From Sorangium cellulosum (GTDB lineage Bacteria; Myxococcota_A; Polyangia; Polyangiales; Polyangiaceae): DNA of 40,536 bases. The number at the start of each line of letters is the position of its first letter. Position 1 is the first letter of the stretch. Shown in pieces: positions 7,362-15,166 of the stretch. The notes below the pieces were generated by a model. That model was not told the origin of the DNA, ran no database searches, and saw only the letters and a program-made list of their open reading frames with translations. The translations under genes and the position numbers were made by a program. The stretch spans positions 1-40,536 of the forward strand of contig NZ_JEMA01000400.1 of NCBI RefSeq assembly GCF_001589285.1, in the 5' to 3' direction.

Positions 7362-8345
7362 TCACGCCACGCCCGGCCCCTCCGCGATGCCAAGCACCTT
7401 CCGCAGGTCCATCCCCGCGACGATCTCGGCGTTCTGCTGCACCCAGTCGACGAGCACGGGGCGCAGCGCGCGCGCGATCTCTTCCTTGACCAATCCCTCG
7501 ACAGCGCTCGGCCCGAGGCGCTGCGGGTCGAGCGCGACGCCGCCGCCGGCCACCAGGGCCCCGAACAGGCGCACGAGCGACTCGACCCCCGCCGCCTGGC
7601 CGGCCGCGCCGAGCGGCTCCACCCGCTCGATCGTGATGTCCCCGCCGCGGAGCACGACGAAGCGGCGCAGATCCGCCTGGTCGGCTCCGCCCTTGCGGAG
7701 CACCGCGGAGGAGCAGTCGACCTCGATGCGCCGCACGCGCGGCGCCGTCTCGATCTCTTCCCGCGTCCCCTCGACATCGACGCTCGCGGCGATCGTCGCG
7801 CCGGCCGGGATGCAGAACCCGTCCGGGCCCACCGCGCCCGCGAGCTCCTGGCGCAGCGTCAGCCGCGCGGAGAGGCGCGCGCCGCGGACGGGGGGACCGC
7901 CGCCGCCGGACTCGAGGTTCGAGAGCACCTGACGCACCGTCAGCACGAGATCGCGATCGCTCGTCGGGTCGTACGGGGGCATCGCCATGGGCGTCGAGGT
8001 GACGAGATCGCGCATGAACGCGCGGGCCTCGTCCTCGGCCGAACCCTTCCCCACCCGGACGAGGCCCCCCGTGTAGAAGACGTTGGGGGCCATCGCGCCC
8101 GTGCGAAAGTCGTACTCGACCTGCTGAAGCCCCATGTCGCCGAGCGGCGGCGGCAGGTCGATGACGAGGTACGGCTCGAACGCGACGCGCAGGAGCGCCG
8201 GCGCGAGCGTCAGACGGAGCGCTGTGGCGCTCGACGTCGCGAGGGCGGCCACCCCGGTGCGCTTCAGGGTGGTGCGCGCGGGGAGCTCGAACGAGATCGA
8301 GACCGACTCGAGATCGATCCACGAGGGCAGGAAGCTCCAGGCCAT
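7362..8345 (-). CDS. Conserved hypothetical protein
   Basis: A 327-residue protein I do not recognise. It has no signal peptide or clear transmembrane helix. The N-terminal half is rich in beta-strand-like segments (SVSISFELPARTTLKR, LLRVAFEPYLVIDLPPP). The middle holds VFYTGGLVRVGKG and a Gly/Pro-rich linker, and residues near 270-327 look helical (VEGLVKEEIARALRPVLVDW). The single-phase G/C third-position pattern over its full length supports real coding. The ATG at 8345 is chosen because further extension would overlap the divergent ferritin-like gene; no strong Shine-Dalgarno is visible. The 72 bases between the two starts must hold both promoters. A lipid- or membrane-associated role is possible from the hydrophobic strands, but this is speculation. 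Confidence 0.7.
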   Translation of the reverse strand: MAWSFLPSWIDLESVSISFELPARTTLKRTGVAALATSSATALRLTLAPALLRVAFEPYLVIDLPPPLGDMGLQQVEYDFRTGAMAPNVFYTGGLVRVGKGSAEDEARAFMRDLVTSTPMAMPPYDPTSDRDLVLTVRQVLSNLESGGGGPPVRGARLSARLTLRQELAGAVGPDGFCIPAGATIAASVDVEGTREEIETAPRVRRIEVDCSSAVLRKGGADQADLRRFVVLRGGDITIERVEPLGAAGQAAGVESLVRLFGALVAGGGVALDPQRLGPSAVEGLVKEEIARALRPVLVDWVQQNAEIVAGMDLRKVLGIAEGPGVA

Positions 8346-8417
8346 CCCGGGATCGTACACCCTCCCCTCGCCCGCGGAAGGGCCGCCTATTGACCCGCCG
8401 CCCGGGGCGCACCCATC

Positions 8418-9083
8418 ATGTCCCACATGAATGCAGAGGAATTCCTCGACGAGCTCGATCGCAAGGTCGGCGAGCGACTCGCCCACATCGGCGCCTCCGC
8501 CGGCGCGGCCCAGCCCCGGAGCGGCATCGGCATCCCGGAGCTGCTCGCGACCGCGCTCAAGAAGGAGCTCGAGGCGACCGAAGAGGCCGCGCTCTGGCTC
8601 ACCACCGAGACCGACGTCGAGGTGAAGCTCGCCCTCGCCCGGCAGTGCGGCGACGAGGCGCGGCATTACCGGCTCATCGCCGAGCGCCTCCGCGCGCTCG
8701 GCGTCGACCCGGCGGCGCTACCGGCCAGGTTCGGGGCGCCCACGCCGATGTACGCGTACCTGAAGGGGCTCGGCTCCACGGTCGAGCGCGTCGCGGCGGG
8801 CCAGTTCACGCGCGAGGCGCTCGCGAAGGTGCACAACCAGGCCTTCATCGAGTACTGCGAGGCGCAGGGCGACGCCGAGACAGCGCGGCTCTACCGCGAC
8901 GTCATCCAGCCCGACGAGGGCCACCACCACGAGATGGGCCGGCGGCTCCTCGCGCGCCTCGCCGTCACCGACGAGGCCCAGGCCCTCGCGCGCGCCGCCG
9001 CGCTGCGCACGCTCGAGATCGCCGAGGAGCTCCAGGAGATCGCGCGCATCAAGATGGGTATCTGCCGAGCGCCCGGGTGCTGA
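8418..9083 (+). CDS. Ferritin-like diiron-domain protein
   Basis: A 221-residue four-helix-bundle protein of the ferritin-like superfamily. Two carboxylate-histidine signatures are visible: KKELEATEEAALWL with CGDEARHYRLI (Glu-x-x-His) in the first pair of helices, and HNQAFIEYCEAQGD with QPDEGHHHEMGRRL in the second. Together these give the Glu/Glu-x-x-His ligands of a dinuclear iron centre, as in rubrerythrins and tRNA-modifying hydroxylase relatives. Whether it stores iron, reduces peroxide or hydroxylates a substrate cannot be told. ATG 8418 and ATG 8427 are both possible starts, neither with a strong Shine-Dalgarno. It is divergent from the hypothetical gene at 7362-8345. The next gene (histidine kinase) starts only 17 bases after its stop but seems functionally separate. 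Confidence 0.82.
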   Translation: MSHMNAEEFLDELDRKVGERLAHIGASAGAAQPRSGIGIPELLATALKKELEATEEAALWLTTETDVEVKLALARQCGDEARHYRLIAERLRALGVDPAALPARFGAPTPMYAYLKGLGSTVERVAAGQFTREALAKVHNQAFIEYCEAQGDAETARLYRDVIQPDEGHHHEMGRRLLARLAVTDEAQALARAAALRTLEIAEELQEIARIKMGICRAPGC

Positions 9084-9100
9084 CGAGGCGTCACCCAGAG

Positions 9101-10249
9101 GTGCGAGAGTTCTTTCGATCCGTGTGGTCCGAACCACGAGCGCCGCACCCACCTCGACGCGTCCGGATGGACTGGGGCCTCCTCGCGGCGTTCGCCGTCG
9201 TCGGGCTCCTCGAGGCCACGTTCCGCTCCGATCTACCGTGGCGCGCCGCTTCGCTTGTCGTCGGCGTCGGGCTCTTGCCGACGCTGCTGTGGCGGAGGAC
9301 AAGGCCGCTGCGGATGGTCGTTATCGCGTTTGGCCTCGTCACGGCCATGAAGCTCGCGGCCCTGGCTGCCGGCAGCGAGCCGCCAGGGCTGCACACGATG
9401 GCGTATCTGCTGCTGCTTCCCTATGCGTTGTTCCGGTGGGGGACGGGACGGGAAGCGACCCTCGGTTTGTCGATCGTGGCCGCCGCGGCGTCGTTCGATC
9501 TGATCTCCACCGGGGCCGGGATCGGGGATGTCATCGGGGGCTCCGCCGTCCTGAGCTCCACCATCGCGCTCGGCGCGGCGGTGCGCTACCGCGACCGCGT
9601 GCGCCTGCGAGAGCTCGACGAAGCCAAGCTGGCCGAGCGAGAGCGCCTTGCCCGTGACTTGCACGACACGGTCGCCCACCACGTGTCGGCGATCGCGATC
9701 CGCGCGCAAGCTGGCCTGGCAGCCGCGCCGACCCGCCCCGAGGCGCCCATGGACGCGCTCCGCGTGATCGCGGACGAGGCGTCTCGCGCTCTCGGGGAGA
9801 TGCGCACGATGGTCCGGCTCCTGCGCCGGGACGAGCCGGCCGAGCTCGCTCCGGGCCCGCGGTTCTCCGACATCGAGCGGCTCGCGAGCCCCTCCGCCAC
9901 AGGGCCGTCCGTCGACGTCAAGCTGACAGGGGACCTCGACAGCCTGCCGTCCTCGGTCGCTGCCGCGATCTTCCGGATAGCGCAAGAGTCGATCACCAAC
10001 GCCCGCCGGCACGCTCGCCAGGCGACCCGGGTCGAGGTCGATGTCACGGCCGACGATACCTCCGTACGTCTGCGGGTCACCGACGATGGTCATGCGGTCC
10101 AGGCTCGCCCTTCGGCGTCGAGGGGGTACGGGCTGATCGGCATGATCGAGCGAGCGGAGCTGCTCGGCGGCACGTGCCACGCGGGCCCGGGCCCACAGCG
10201 CGGCTGGACGGTGATGGCTGTGCTGCCCCGGAATGGAAGGTCCACATGA
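9101..10249 (+). CDS. Sensor histidine kinase, DesK/NarL-type (HisKA_3)
   Basis: A 382-residue membrane sensor kinase. Residues 25-160 contain about four hydrophobic helices with little extracytoplasmic loop, so the signal is probably sensed in or at the membrane. The HisKA_3 dimerisation motif ERLARDLHDTVAHHVSAIAI places the phosphorylated His at 188. The ATPase core follows, with AQESITNARRHA (N box), VTDDGHA and GYGLIGMIERAELLGG. GTG 9101 is preferred because VREFFRSVWSEPRAP resembles the N-terminus of actinobacterial kinases of this class; GTG 9122 and ATG 9167 are alternatives. Its stop overlaps the regulator start (ATGA). The close resemblance to actinobacterial kinases suggests transfer, but this needs a tree. 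Likely target: the adjacent DUF2306 gene. Confidence 0.9.
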   Translation: MREFFRSVWSEPRAPHPPRRVRMDWGLLAAFAVVGLLEATFRSDLPWRAASLVVGVGLLPTLLWRRTRPLRMVVIAFGLVTAMKLAALAAGSEPPGLHTMAYLLLLPYALFRWGTGREATLGLSIVAAAASFDLISTGAGIGDVIGGSAVLSSTIALGAAVRYRDRVRLRELDEAKLAERERLARDLHDTVAHHVSAIAIRAQAGLAAAPTRPEAPMDALRVIADEASRALGEMRTMVRLLRRDEPAELAPGPRFSDIERLASPSATGPSVDVKLTGDLDSLPSSVAAAIFRIAQESITNARRHARQATRVEVDVTADDTSVRLRVTDDGHAVQARPSASRGYGLIGMIERAELLGGTCHAGPGPQRGWTVMAVLPRNGRST

Positions 10250-10902
10250 GCATTCGAGTCCTCGTCGCCGACGACCAGGAGATCGTCCGTACCGGGCTCA
10301 GCATGATCCTCGACGCCCAGCCGGACATCCAGGTCGTGGGCGTCGCGGCCGACGGACGCGAGGCCGTGAGGCTGGCGCTCGCCCTGCGCCCCGACGTGTG
10401 CCTGCTCGACATTCGAATGCCCGGGATCGACGGCATCGAGGCCACGCGACGGCTCGCCGGCCCGACGGTCGACGCTCCGCTCGCGGTCGTCGTGATCACC
10501 ACCTTCGACCACGACGACTACGTGTATGGCGCCCTCAAGGCCGGCGCCCGCGGCTTCTTGCTGAAAGACGCCGGTCCTGACCTGCTCGCGCAGGCGATCC
10601 GCGCCGCCGCCAAGGGCGACGCCTTGGTCGCCCCGAGCGTCACCGCCCGCCTCCTCTCCGCGTTCGCCGCCTCTCAGCCCACCCCGCAACGAACGCAGCC
10701 CAGCGACGCCCTCACCGCCCGCGAGGAGGAGGTGCTCCTGACGGTGGCCCGCGGGCGAACCAACGCCGAGATCGCTGACGAGCTCCAGATCAGCCTCAGC
10801 ACCGTCAAGGCGCACATCGCGAGCCTCATGACAAAGCTCGGCGCGCGCAACCGCGTCGAGATCGCCATCTGGGCCTACGAGACCGGTCGCGTTCGGGGCT
10901 GA
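10246..10902 (+). CDS. LuxR/NarL-family response regulator
   Basis: A 218-residue response regulator, cognate partner of the overlapping kinase. Receiver domain at residues 3-120: acidic pocket ADDQE, phospho-acceptor Asp55 in VCLLDIRMPG, switch Thr/Ser in VVVITTFD, and Lys107 in GFLLKDAG. The C-terminal LuxR-type helix-turn-helix spans about 150-215, with LTAREEEVLLTVARGRTNAEI and the recognition helix LSTVKAHIASLMTKL. Such proteins bind DNA as dimers once phosphorylated. The ATGA overlap with the kinase stop means translational coupling. The 126-base gap to the downstream DUF2306 gene is large enough for a promoter, so that gene is the obvious candidate target, though no operator could be identified by eye. 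Confidence 0.95.
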   Translation: MSIRVLVADDQEIVRTGLSMILDAQPDIQVVGVAADGREAVRLALALRPDVCLLDIRMPGIDGIEATRRLAGPTVDAPLAVVVITTFDHDDYVYGALKAGARGFLLKDAGPDLLAQAIRAAAKGDALVAPSVTARLLSAFAASQPTPQRTQPSDALTAREEEVLLTVARGRTNAEIADELQISLSTVKAHIASLMTKLGARNRVEIAIWAYETGRVRG

Positions 10903-11028
10903 CCCGTCGGACGGCGCCGGGAGGCGCGCCTGGCCGAAAGTAGGATCTCCCCATCGGACTCCTGGTCGACCGAGCTCTGGCCTTTGCGCCAATTGTGCCG
11001 CAACAGGGGCGGTGGCTACGTTCGTTTC

Positions 11029-11721
11029 ATGACGAACAAGAGCACCACGACCCCCTCGGCGAGGCGAGGCTGGCTCGTGCCCGCTTCTCTGATCGGCCTG
11101 AGCGCGGTCCCCGTAGCTGCCGGTGCGTTTCGCCTGACCGAGCTGAGCTCCGGCGCCGAGATCACCCATCATAACGCGCGCTACTTCGCAGCGCCCCTGC
11201 CCATCGTGCTGCACATCGTCAGCGTCAGCGTGTTCGCGGTCCTGGGCGCGTTCCAGTTCTCCTCCGGCTTCCGCCGCCGGAGACCTCGCTGGCACCGCGC
11301 GGCGGGGTGGGTCCTGGTCCCGTCAGGGCTCGTCGGCGCGGCTTCGGGTCTATGGATGCAGGCGCGCTACGAGCTCCCCGAGGGCGACGGCGACGCTCTT
11401 GCCGTTCTCCGGCTGCTGTTCGGCTCGGCCATGTTGACGTCGCTCCTCCTCGGCGTTGTCGCCCTCTGGCGGCGCGACTTCGTCGGCCACGGCGCCTGGA
11501 TGCTGCGCGGCTATGCCATCGGTCTCGGCGCAGGGACTCAGGTGCTGACCCACGTGCCCTGGGTCTTGGTTGCTGGCCAGCCGCACGAGGACGTGAGAGC
11601 GCTCCTCATGGGCGCCGGCTGGGTGATCAACGTGGCCGTCGCAGAGTGGATCCTCCACAGGAGGTCGATGGCTCCGCCGGCCCCCGCCAGGGCCGTCGTC
11701 CAGCTCCCGCAAGCGCCTTGA
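11029..11721 (+). CDS. DUF2306 integral membrane protein
   Basis: A 230-residue polytopic membrane protein. After a short positively charged N-terminus there are about six hydrophobic helices: one near residues 15-35, then LPIVLHIVSVSVFAVLGAFQF, a loop GFRRRRPRWHRAAGWVLVPSG, LFGSAMLTSLLLGVVALW, a loop RRDFVGHGAWMLRGYAIGLG, and a last pair. The conserved HR..G and H..WMLR..A patterns are those of DUF2306, a family of unknown function with invariant histidines that could bind haem or metal. The ATG at 11029 is the family-like start; an in-frame extension back to 10984 is unlikely. In Actinobacteria, genes of this family sit beside DesK-like two-component systems, as here, so it may be the regulated output. 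Confidence 0.85.
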   Translation: MTNKSTTTPSARRGWLVPASLIGLSAVPVAAGAFRLTELSSGAEITHHNARYFAAPLPIVLHIVSVSVFAVLGAFQFSSGFRRRRPRWHRAAGWVLVPSGLVGAASGLWMQARYELPEGDGDALAVLRLLFGSAMLTSLLLGVVALWRRDFVGHGAWMLRGYAIGLGAGTQVLTHVPWVLVAGQPHEDVRALLMGAGWVINVAVAEWILHRRSMAPPAPARAVVQLPQAP

Positions 11722-11783
11722 GGACGCGGGGATCGAGCGCGAGCTCTTCTGAGGCGGTCGCCGCATCGGCGCGGTCGACGTGG

Positions 11784-12542
11784 CTAGGCGGGCTCTCGGG
11801 CCCATGCGCCGAAGACCATGTCGCTGATGTACGTGGCGTTCGCCTTCGCCCGCTCCTCGACGAGGCGATCTTCGAGCGTGTCGACGTCGATCTCGGCCTC
11901 GGTGGCGACGCCCCGCTGCACGATGCGGGGCAGCATGGCACGGACGATCGCGACGGTGCGGTAGCGTGTCTGGGGCGTCTGCACGACCGCCTCCGCGCGC
12001 ACGCGCACGACGGCGAGGCCCGCCTGCTCCAGCACGGTCGCGAGATGGAAGCCCATGTGAATGTCGGCGCCCTCTCGCTCCACCGTGCGCCAGATCCAGT
12101 GAGACACGCGCTCGTGGAGCGGGAGGGGCGCGACGCTCGCCGGCACCATCGTGGCGTCGTGCTCCTGAAAGACCACCACGCCTCCGGGGCGCAGGGCGCG
12201 GGAGAGGCTGCGCACGGCTGCCACGCCGTCGGGCTGGTACATCAGGACGCGCCTGCCGACGACGGCGTCGAAGTGGCCGAGCTCGGGCGCCAGCGCGCCC
12301 AGGTCGCCCTCGGCGAAGGTCATGTTCGAGAGGCCTAGATCGCGCGCCCGCTCCCGGGCCGCCGCGATCGACGGCGCGTCGCGGTCGACGCCCACCACCT
12401 GCCCTTGCCCCCCGACGAGCTGCCCTATCATCCGCGAGACATCCCCGCGACCGCAGCCCACGTCGAGGACGCGCATGCCGGCGCCGATGCCCGCATCGAC
12501 CAGCAGCCGCCCCGTCATCTCGTCCACCACGTCAATCATCAT
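11784..12542 (-). CDS. SAM-dependent methyltransferase (class I)
   Basis: A 252-residue class I methyltransferase. Motif I (MRVLDVGCGRGDVSRM, residues 23-38) binds S-adenosylmethionine. The acidic motif II VVGVDRDAPSIAAARERA follows, then FAEGDLGALAPELGHFDAVVG and the post-motif LSRALRPGGVVVFQEHDAT. The layout fits UbiE/COQ5-like or natural-product O-/C-methyltransferases acting on small molecules; the substrate is unknown. ATG 12542 (MMIDVVDEMTG) is chosen because translation upstream of it lacks family character, although no strong Shine-Dalgarno is seen. It ends 62 bases from the DUF2306 stop in convergent orientation. The lectin gene upstream on the same strand is separated by about 208 bases, so the two are probably independent. 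Confidence 0.88.
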   Translation of the reverse strand: MMIDVVDEMTGRLLVDAGIGAGMRVLDVGCGRGDVSRMIGQLVGGQGQVVGVDRDAPSIAAARERARDLGLSNMTFAEGDLGALAPELGHFDAVVGRRVLMYQPDGVAAVRSLSRALRPGGVVVFQEHDATMVPASVAPLPLHERVSHWIWRTVEREGADIHMGFHLATVLEQAGLAVVRVRAEAVVQTPQTRYRTVAIVRAMLPRIVQRGVATEAEIDVDTLEDRLVEERAKANATYISDMVFGAWAREPA

Positions 12543-12750
12543 GATGACGACGTAGCGCGCGCGGCGCCTGCGCGGGAGGGCGCCGCTTTCTGCCGGATTG
12601 GCGGATCTTTCGGTCGATCGTACCGCCGCCCCCCAGAACCCCTGCGCCCTTTCGCGCCCGCGATGGTTGGCAATTTTCACATCGCGAGAGGAGGGACGAG
12701 CTTCCGGGGCGCGGCGCCAGCCGGCGCGCGCCCGCGCCAGCGGCCCGGCG

Positions 12751-13206
12751 CTAGGTGGGCGCGTAGATGACCAGGTTGCCGTCGCACTGGACCACCAGGA
12801 ACGCGCCCCGGTGTCCCTGGGTGTTCGACGACCACTTCGGCTGTCCCGCGTAGTCATAGAGCACGAGGTTGCCGTCCGCCTGCATGATCGCGTGCTTGAT
12901 GGCCTGCCCGGCGGTGCCGGTGGACCACAGCGCCTGCGCCGGCACCCGGTACAGCACGAGGTTGCCGTCGTCCTGCATGATGAGGTGGAACTTGCGGTTC
13001 GCAGAGTAGACCCCGTACCCGCGGTTCAGGTAATCGCCGCCGAGGAGCTTTGTCTGCGGATCGCAGTGCTCGCTGGACTCGAACGTGTTGCTGGCCCAGA
13101 CGGGCTTCACGGCCTGGGCCCGCGCGTCTCCAGCCTGCATCAGGGCGACGCCGAGGCACGCCGCGGGCAGCAGCGCCCGCCGAACGAACTGCACAGCTCC
13201 GATCAT
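12751..13206 (-). CDS. Secreted bulb-type (GNA-like) mannose-binding lectin
   Basis: A 151-residue exported protein with a signal peptide of about 30 residues ([22 protein letters not shown], cut before QAVK). The mature part is a single B-lectin domain with three sugar-binding motifs of the QxDxNxVxY type: QDDGNLVLY (78-86), QADGNLVLY (109-117) and QCDGNLVIY (140-148), spaced exactly 31 residues. Each normally binds mannose. Two Cys (48 and 141) could form a disulfide. ATG 13206 is strongly supported by AAGGAGG 7 bases upstream on the minus strand. Such lectins in soil bacteria may act in cell-cell adhesion, predation or as bacteriocins; the sequence does not decide. A 15-bp tandem duplication lies in the leader, touching the Shine-Dalgarno. 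Confidence 0.92.
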   Translation of the reverse strand: MIGAVQFVRRALLPAACLGVALMQAGDARAQAVKPVWASNTFESSEHCDPQTKLLGGDYLNRGYGVYSANRKFHLIMQDDGNLVLYRVPAQALWSTGTAGQAIKHAIMQADGNLVLYDYAGQPKWSSNTQGHRGAFLVVQCDGNLVIYAPT

Positions 13207-13217
13207 CACACGCCTCC

Positions 13218-13247
13218 TTCCGATGGCCTTGCTTCCGATGGCCTTGC
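13218..13247. repeat. Perfect 15-bp tandem duplication in lectin leader
   Basis: TTCCGATGGCCTTGC occurs twice without a gap, at 13218-13232 and 13233-13247. On the minus strand the copies lie directly upstream of the lectin Shine-Dalgarno and the first copy overlaps its edge. This looks like a slippage duplication and could alter leader length or structure. Confidence 0.9.
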
Positions 13248-13469
13248 TCTTCTTTCCTGCTTTCTTCGGAGATCCGGGTTGACGCGCCCACGCCAGGGAC
13301 AAGCACGCTCGCGCGTCGTCCGGTGGGCTCACGGCTCTTCCCGTCGTGTCGAATCCATCGCGCAAAGCAAGAGGCAGACCGCAAGGACAATGCGCCGGCA
13401 GAGCTCCCCCAGGCGAACGGCGTGAGCGCCTCGCGCGGCGCGGACCGGAGCCGCAGCGCGCTGTCGCTT

Positions 13470-13760
13470 CCCATCGCATGATCGCCAGCCGCACACCCCG
13501 GCCGCGCCGCCCCGCCCGGCCCCCGCCGCGACCGGCAGCGCGCGTGAGCCGTCGCTCCGGATCGATCGCCTGGAGCGCGGCTGCGGCGGCGATGCGCCCG
13601 AGCTCGGCCTCGCCGAACAGCTCCCCGACGGCGACGGGCGGTCGAGGCGCCGCGCCGCGCCGCGCGAGCGACCAGGGCGGGAGCGGCCGTTCCGACCGGG
13701 TGGGCGCGCGCTCGCCCAGACGCCCCGGCGGTCGCGCGGCGCGTTCGGGACACCAGGGCT
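13470..13760 (-). pseudogene. Coding-like minus-strand remnant
   Basis: In the same minus-strand frame as the lectin but far upstream, the sequence shows strong third-position G/C bias and protein-like text: [20 protein letters not shown], then [20 protein letters not shown] and [18 protein letters not shown]. It has no ATG, GTG or TTG start in that frame before 13494 and no sensible C-terminal end. It looks like the interior of a decayed gene, or chance high-GC coding resemblance. No family is recognised. The remaining DNA between 13248 and 13913 holds no supportable gene. Confidence 0.25.
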
Positions 13761-13831
13761 CGGCGCGTCAATCGCTGTTCCGAGTCCCATATGCGGGATG
13801 GCCCGACGTGCGAAGGCCGCCCAATCCATTC

Positions 13832-13851
13832 AACCTCTGGATACCAAGGTT
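13832..13851 (+). promoter_or_regulatory. Imperfect inverted repeat upstream of Cys-rich four-helix gene
   Basis: AACCTCTGGATACCAAGGTT has matching ends (AACCT and AGGTT) and begins 82 bases before the start at 13914. The geometry recalls MerR/CueR-type copper operators, which lie between promoter elements spaced 19 bp; TTCAAC at 13829 could be a -35, but no good -10 follows at 19 bp. The assignment is tentative, made because the downstream gene is probably copper-binding. Confidence 0.25.
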
Positions 13852-13913
13852 GCCTCTTTGTCGCGAGATGCGCCGCGGCGAGGAGCGGACCGGTTGACCG
13901 AAGGGGGGTTCTC

Positions 13914-14252
13914 ATGAGCAAATTTCCGGGGGACAGATCGTTCCGGGAGGTGGCCCGGTTCACCCAGGATTGTGGGGCGATCTGCACCCATGCAAGCCAG
14001 TATTGCCTCGAGATGGGCGGCGCCCACGCCGACGCGACGCACGTGCGATTGCTCCAGGACTGCGCCGACATCTGCGAGGCGGCCTCGAAGCTCCTCCTGC
14101 GCAGCTCGCCGCAGCGCGCCCAGATCACCAGCGTGTGCGCGGCCCTCTGCGACCTGTGCGCGGCGAGCTGCGACAAGCTCACCGGCGACGCCCAGATGAA
14201 GACGTGCGCCGACGAGTGCCGCCGCTGCGCGGCCGCGTGCCGGCAGATCTGA
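13914..14252 (+). CDS. Four-helix-bundle Cys-rich protein (DUF326, copper-storage-like)
   Basis: A 112-residue protein with 13 cysteines, mostly spaced CxxxC or CxxC along amphipathic helices: QDCGAICTHASQYC, LQDCADICE, ITSVCAALCDLCAASC and CADECRRCAAACRQI. This is the DUF326/Csp pattern, in which the cysteines line the core of a four-helix bundle and bind many Cu(I) ions. There is no signal peptide, so it resembles cytosolic Csp3-type proteins and would buffer copper inside the cell. ATG 13914 has AAGGGGGG about 7 bases upstream. No copper exporter, chaperone or MerR regulator is adjacent, and the gene appears monocistronic, with a GC-rich hairpin about 30 bases after the stop. Confidence 0.92.
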   Translation: MSKFPGDRSFREVARFTQDCGAICTHASQYCLEMGGAHADATHVRLLQDCADICEAASKLLLRSSPQRAQITSVCAALCDLCAASCDKLTGDAQMKTCADECRRCAAACRQI

Positions 14253-14282
14253 CCCGGCGGGGCAGCGGCGTCTCTCTCCTTG

Positions 14283-14303
14283 CCCGCCCGGCCCTCGGGC
14301 GGG
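14283..14303 (+). terminator. GC-rich hairpin, terminator-like
   Basis: CCCGCCCG, a 5-base loop GCCCT, then CGGGCGGG form a perfect 8-bp stem 30 bases after the DUF326 stop. No T-run follows, so it is either a rho-assisted end or simply a stable 3' structure. The rest of the DNA between 14304 and 14591 holds no supportable gene. Confidence 0.4.
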
Positions 14304-14591
14304 GGCGCCCGGCGCCGTGCTCGGGACAGCAAGGCGGGACGACCATCGCATCGAGCTTCCTCAACCTCGCCTGAAGTGACGTGCGCTTGAAGCGCCGAGA
14401 CGCGATCAGAAGAAGAGTCTCCTGGCGTCTCGGCCGCTCCTTCCCTTGAACTGACCCATCGCCTGGCTTTCCCCACCTCCTGCAGGCCGCCTTGCCCGCG
14501 GCCTCGCCTCGCGCGCGGCCGACACCCCTCCATGCGCGCGCTCCGCGAGCGGCGCGCGGCGGCGTTCCGCCTCCATGATATCGTCGCGCGC

Positions 14592-15106
14592 ATGCGCTAT
14601 CGAAGGACGATGAGGGCCGCCGGCGTCGCCCTGCCGTGCGCCGGGTGCGGCGCGGACGCGCCCGAGGCCGCGGTGCGCGCGGCGCGCGATCTGGGCCCGC
14701 TGGCGTTCGACCCGGTGATCCGCGGCCGGGACGGCGGGTACAGCGCGCGGTGGGGCGACAGCTCGGTGTGGGTGTTCGGCGACACGACGCTCGAGACGCC
14801 GGGGGAAGACGGATCGAGCTGGAGGTCGAGCACGTTCTGCGCGACCGACGAGCTCGACGCGTCGGACGGGCTCTCGTCGCTCACCGAGCCGCTCGACGCG
14901 GCCGGCGCGCCGGGGGTCGGACAGCGAGGTCGTGTTCACCGCCATGGCCCCGTCGAGCCCGGAAGCGTGGCCGTACGCCGGCCTCGGCCACGCGGAGCTC
15001 GCGCGGGAAGGAGGGCGGGTGGAGTACGTGACGTACTTCCGGGAGACGGGCTTGCTGGAAGGGGAGATCCGGCTGGTCGAGCTGGAGCGAGCTGGAGATC
15101 GAGTGA
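14592..15106 (+). pseudogene. DUF4185 lipoprotein, internally deleted and frameshifted
   Basis: The first part starts at ATG 14592 with a lipoprotein-like signal (MRAAGVALPCAGCGADAPE) and reads GRDGGYSARWGDSSVWVFGD, then SSWRSSTFCATDELDASDG, the N-terminal blade of DUF4185 beta-propeller proteins. Near 14914 the frame changes and the text jumps to the C-terminal end: EAWPYAGLGHAELAREGGRV, EYVTYFRETGLLEGEIRLVE. In this family those ends are separated by roughly 200 or more residues, so the middle is missing and the junction is out of frame. A second lesion follows: CGAGCTGGAG is tandemly duplicated (15078-15087 and 15088-15097), moving the natural VELEIE stop at 15104-15106 out of frame. The remnant is therefore dead. 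The relation to DUF4185 is from motif memory, not a search. Confidence 0.72.
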
Positions 15107-15166
15107 CGCAACCCCGGGAAGGCCACGGGCGCGCGAGGAGCACCGGGAGATCGTGAGGCCCCAGAG

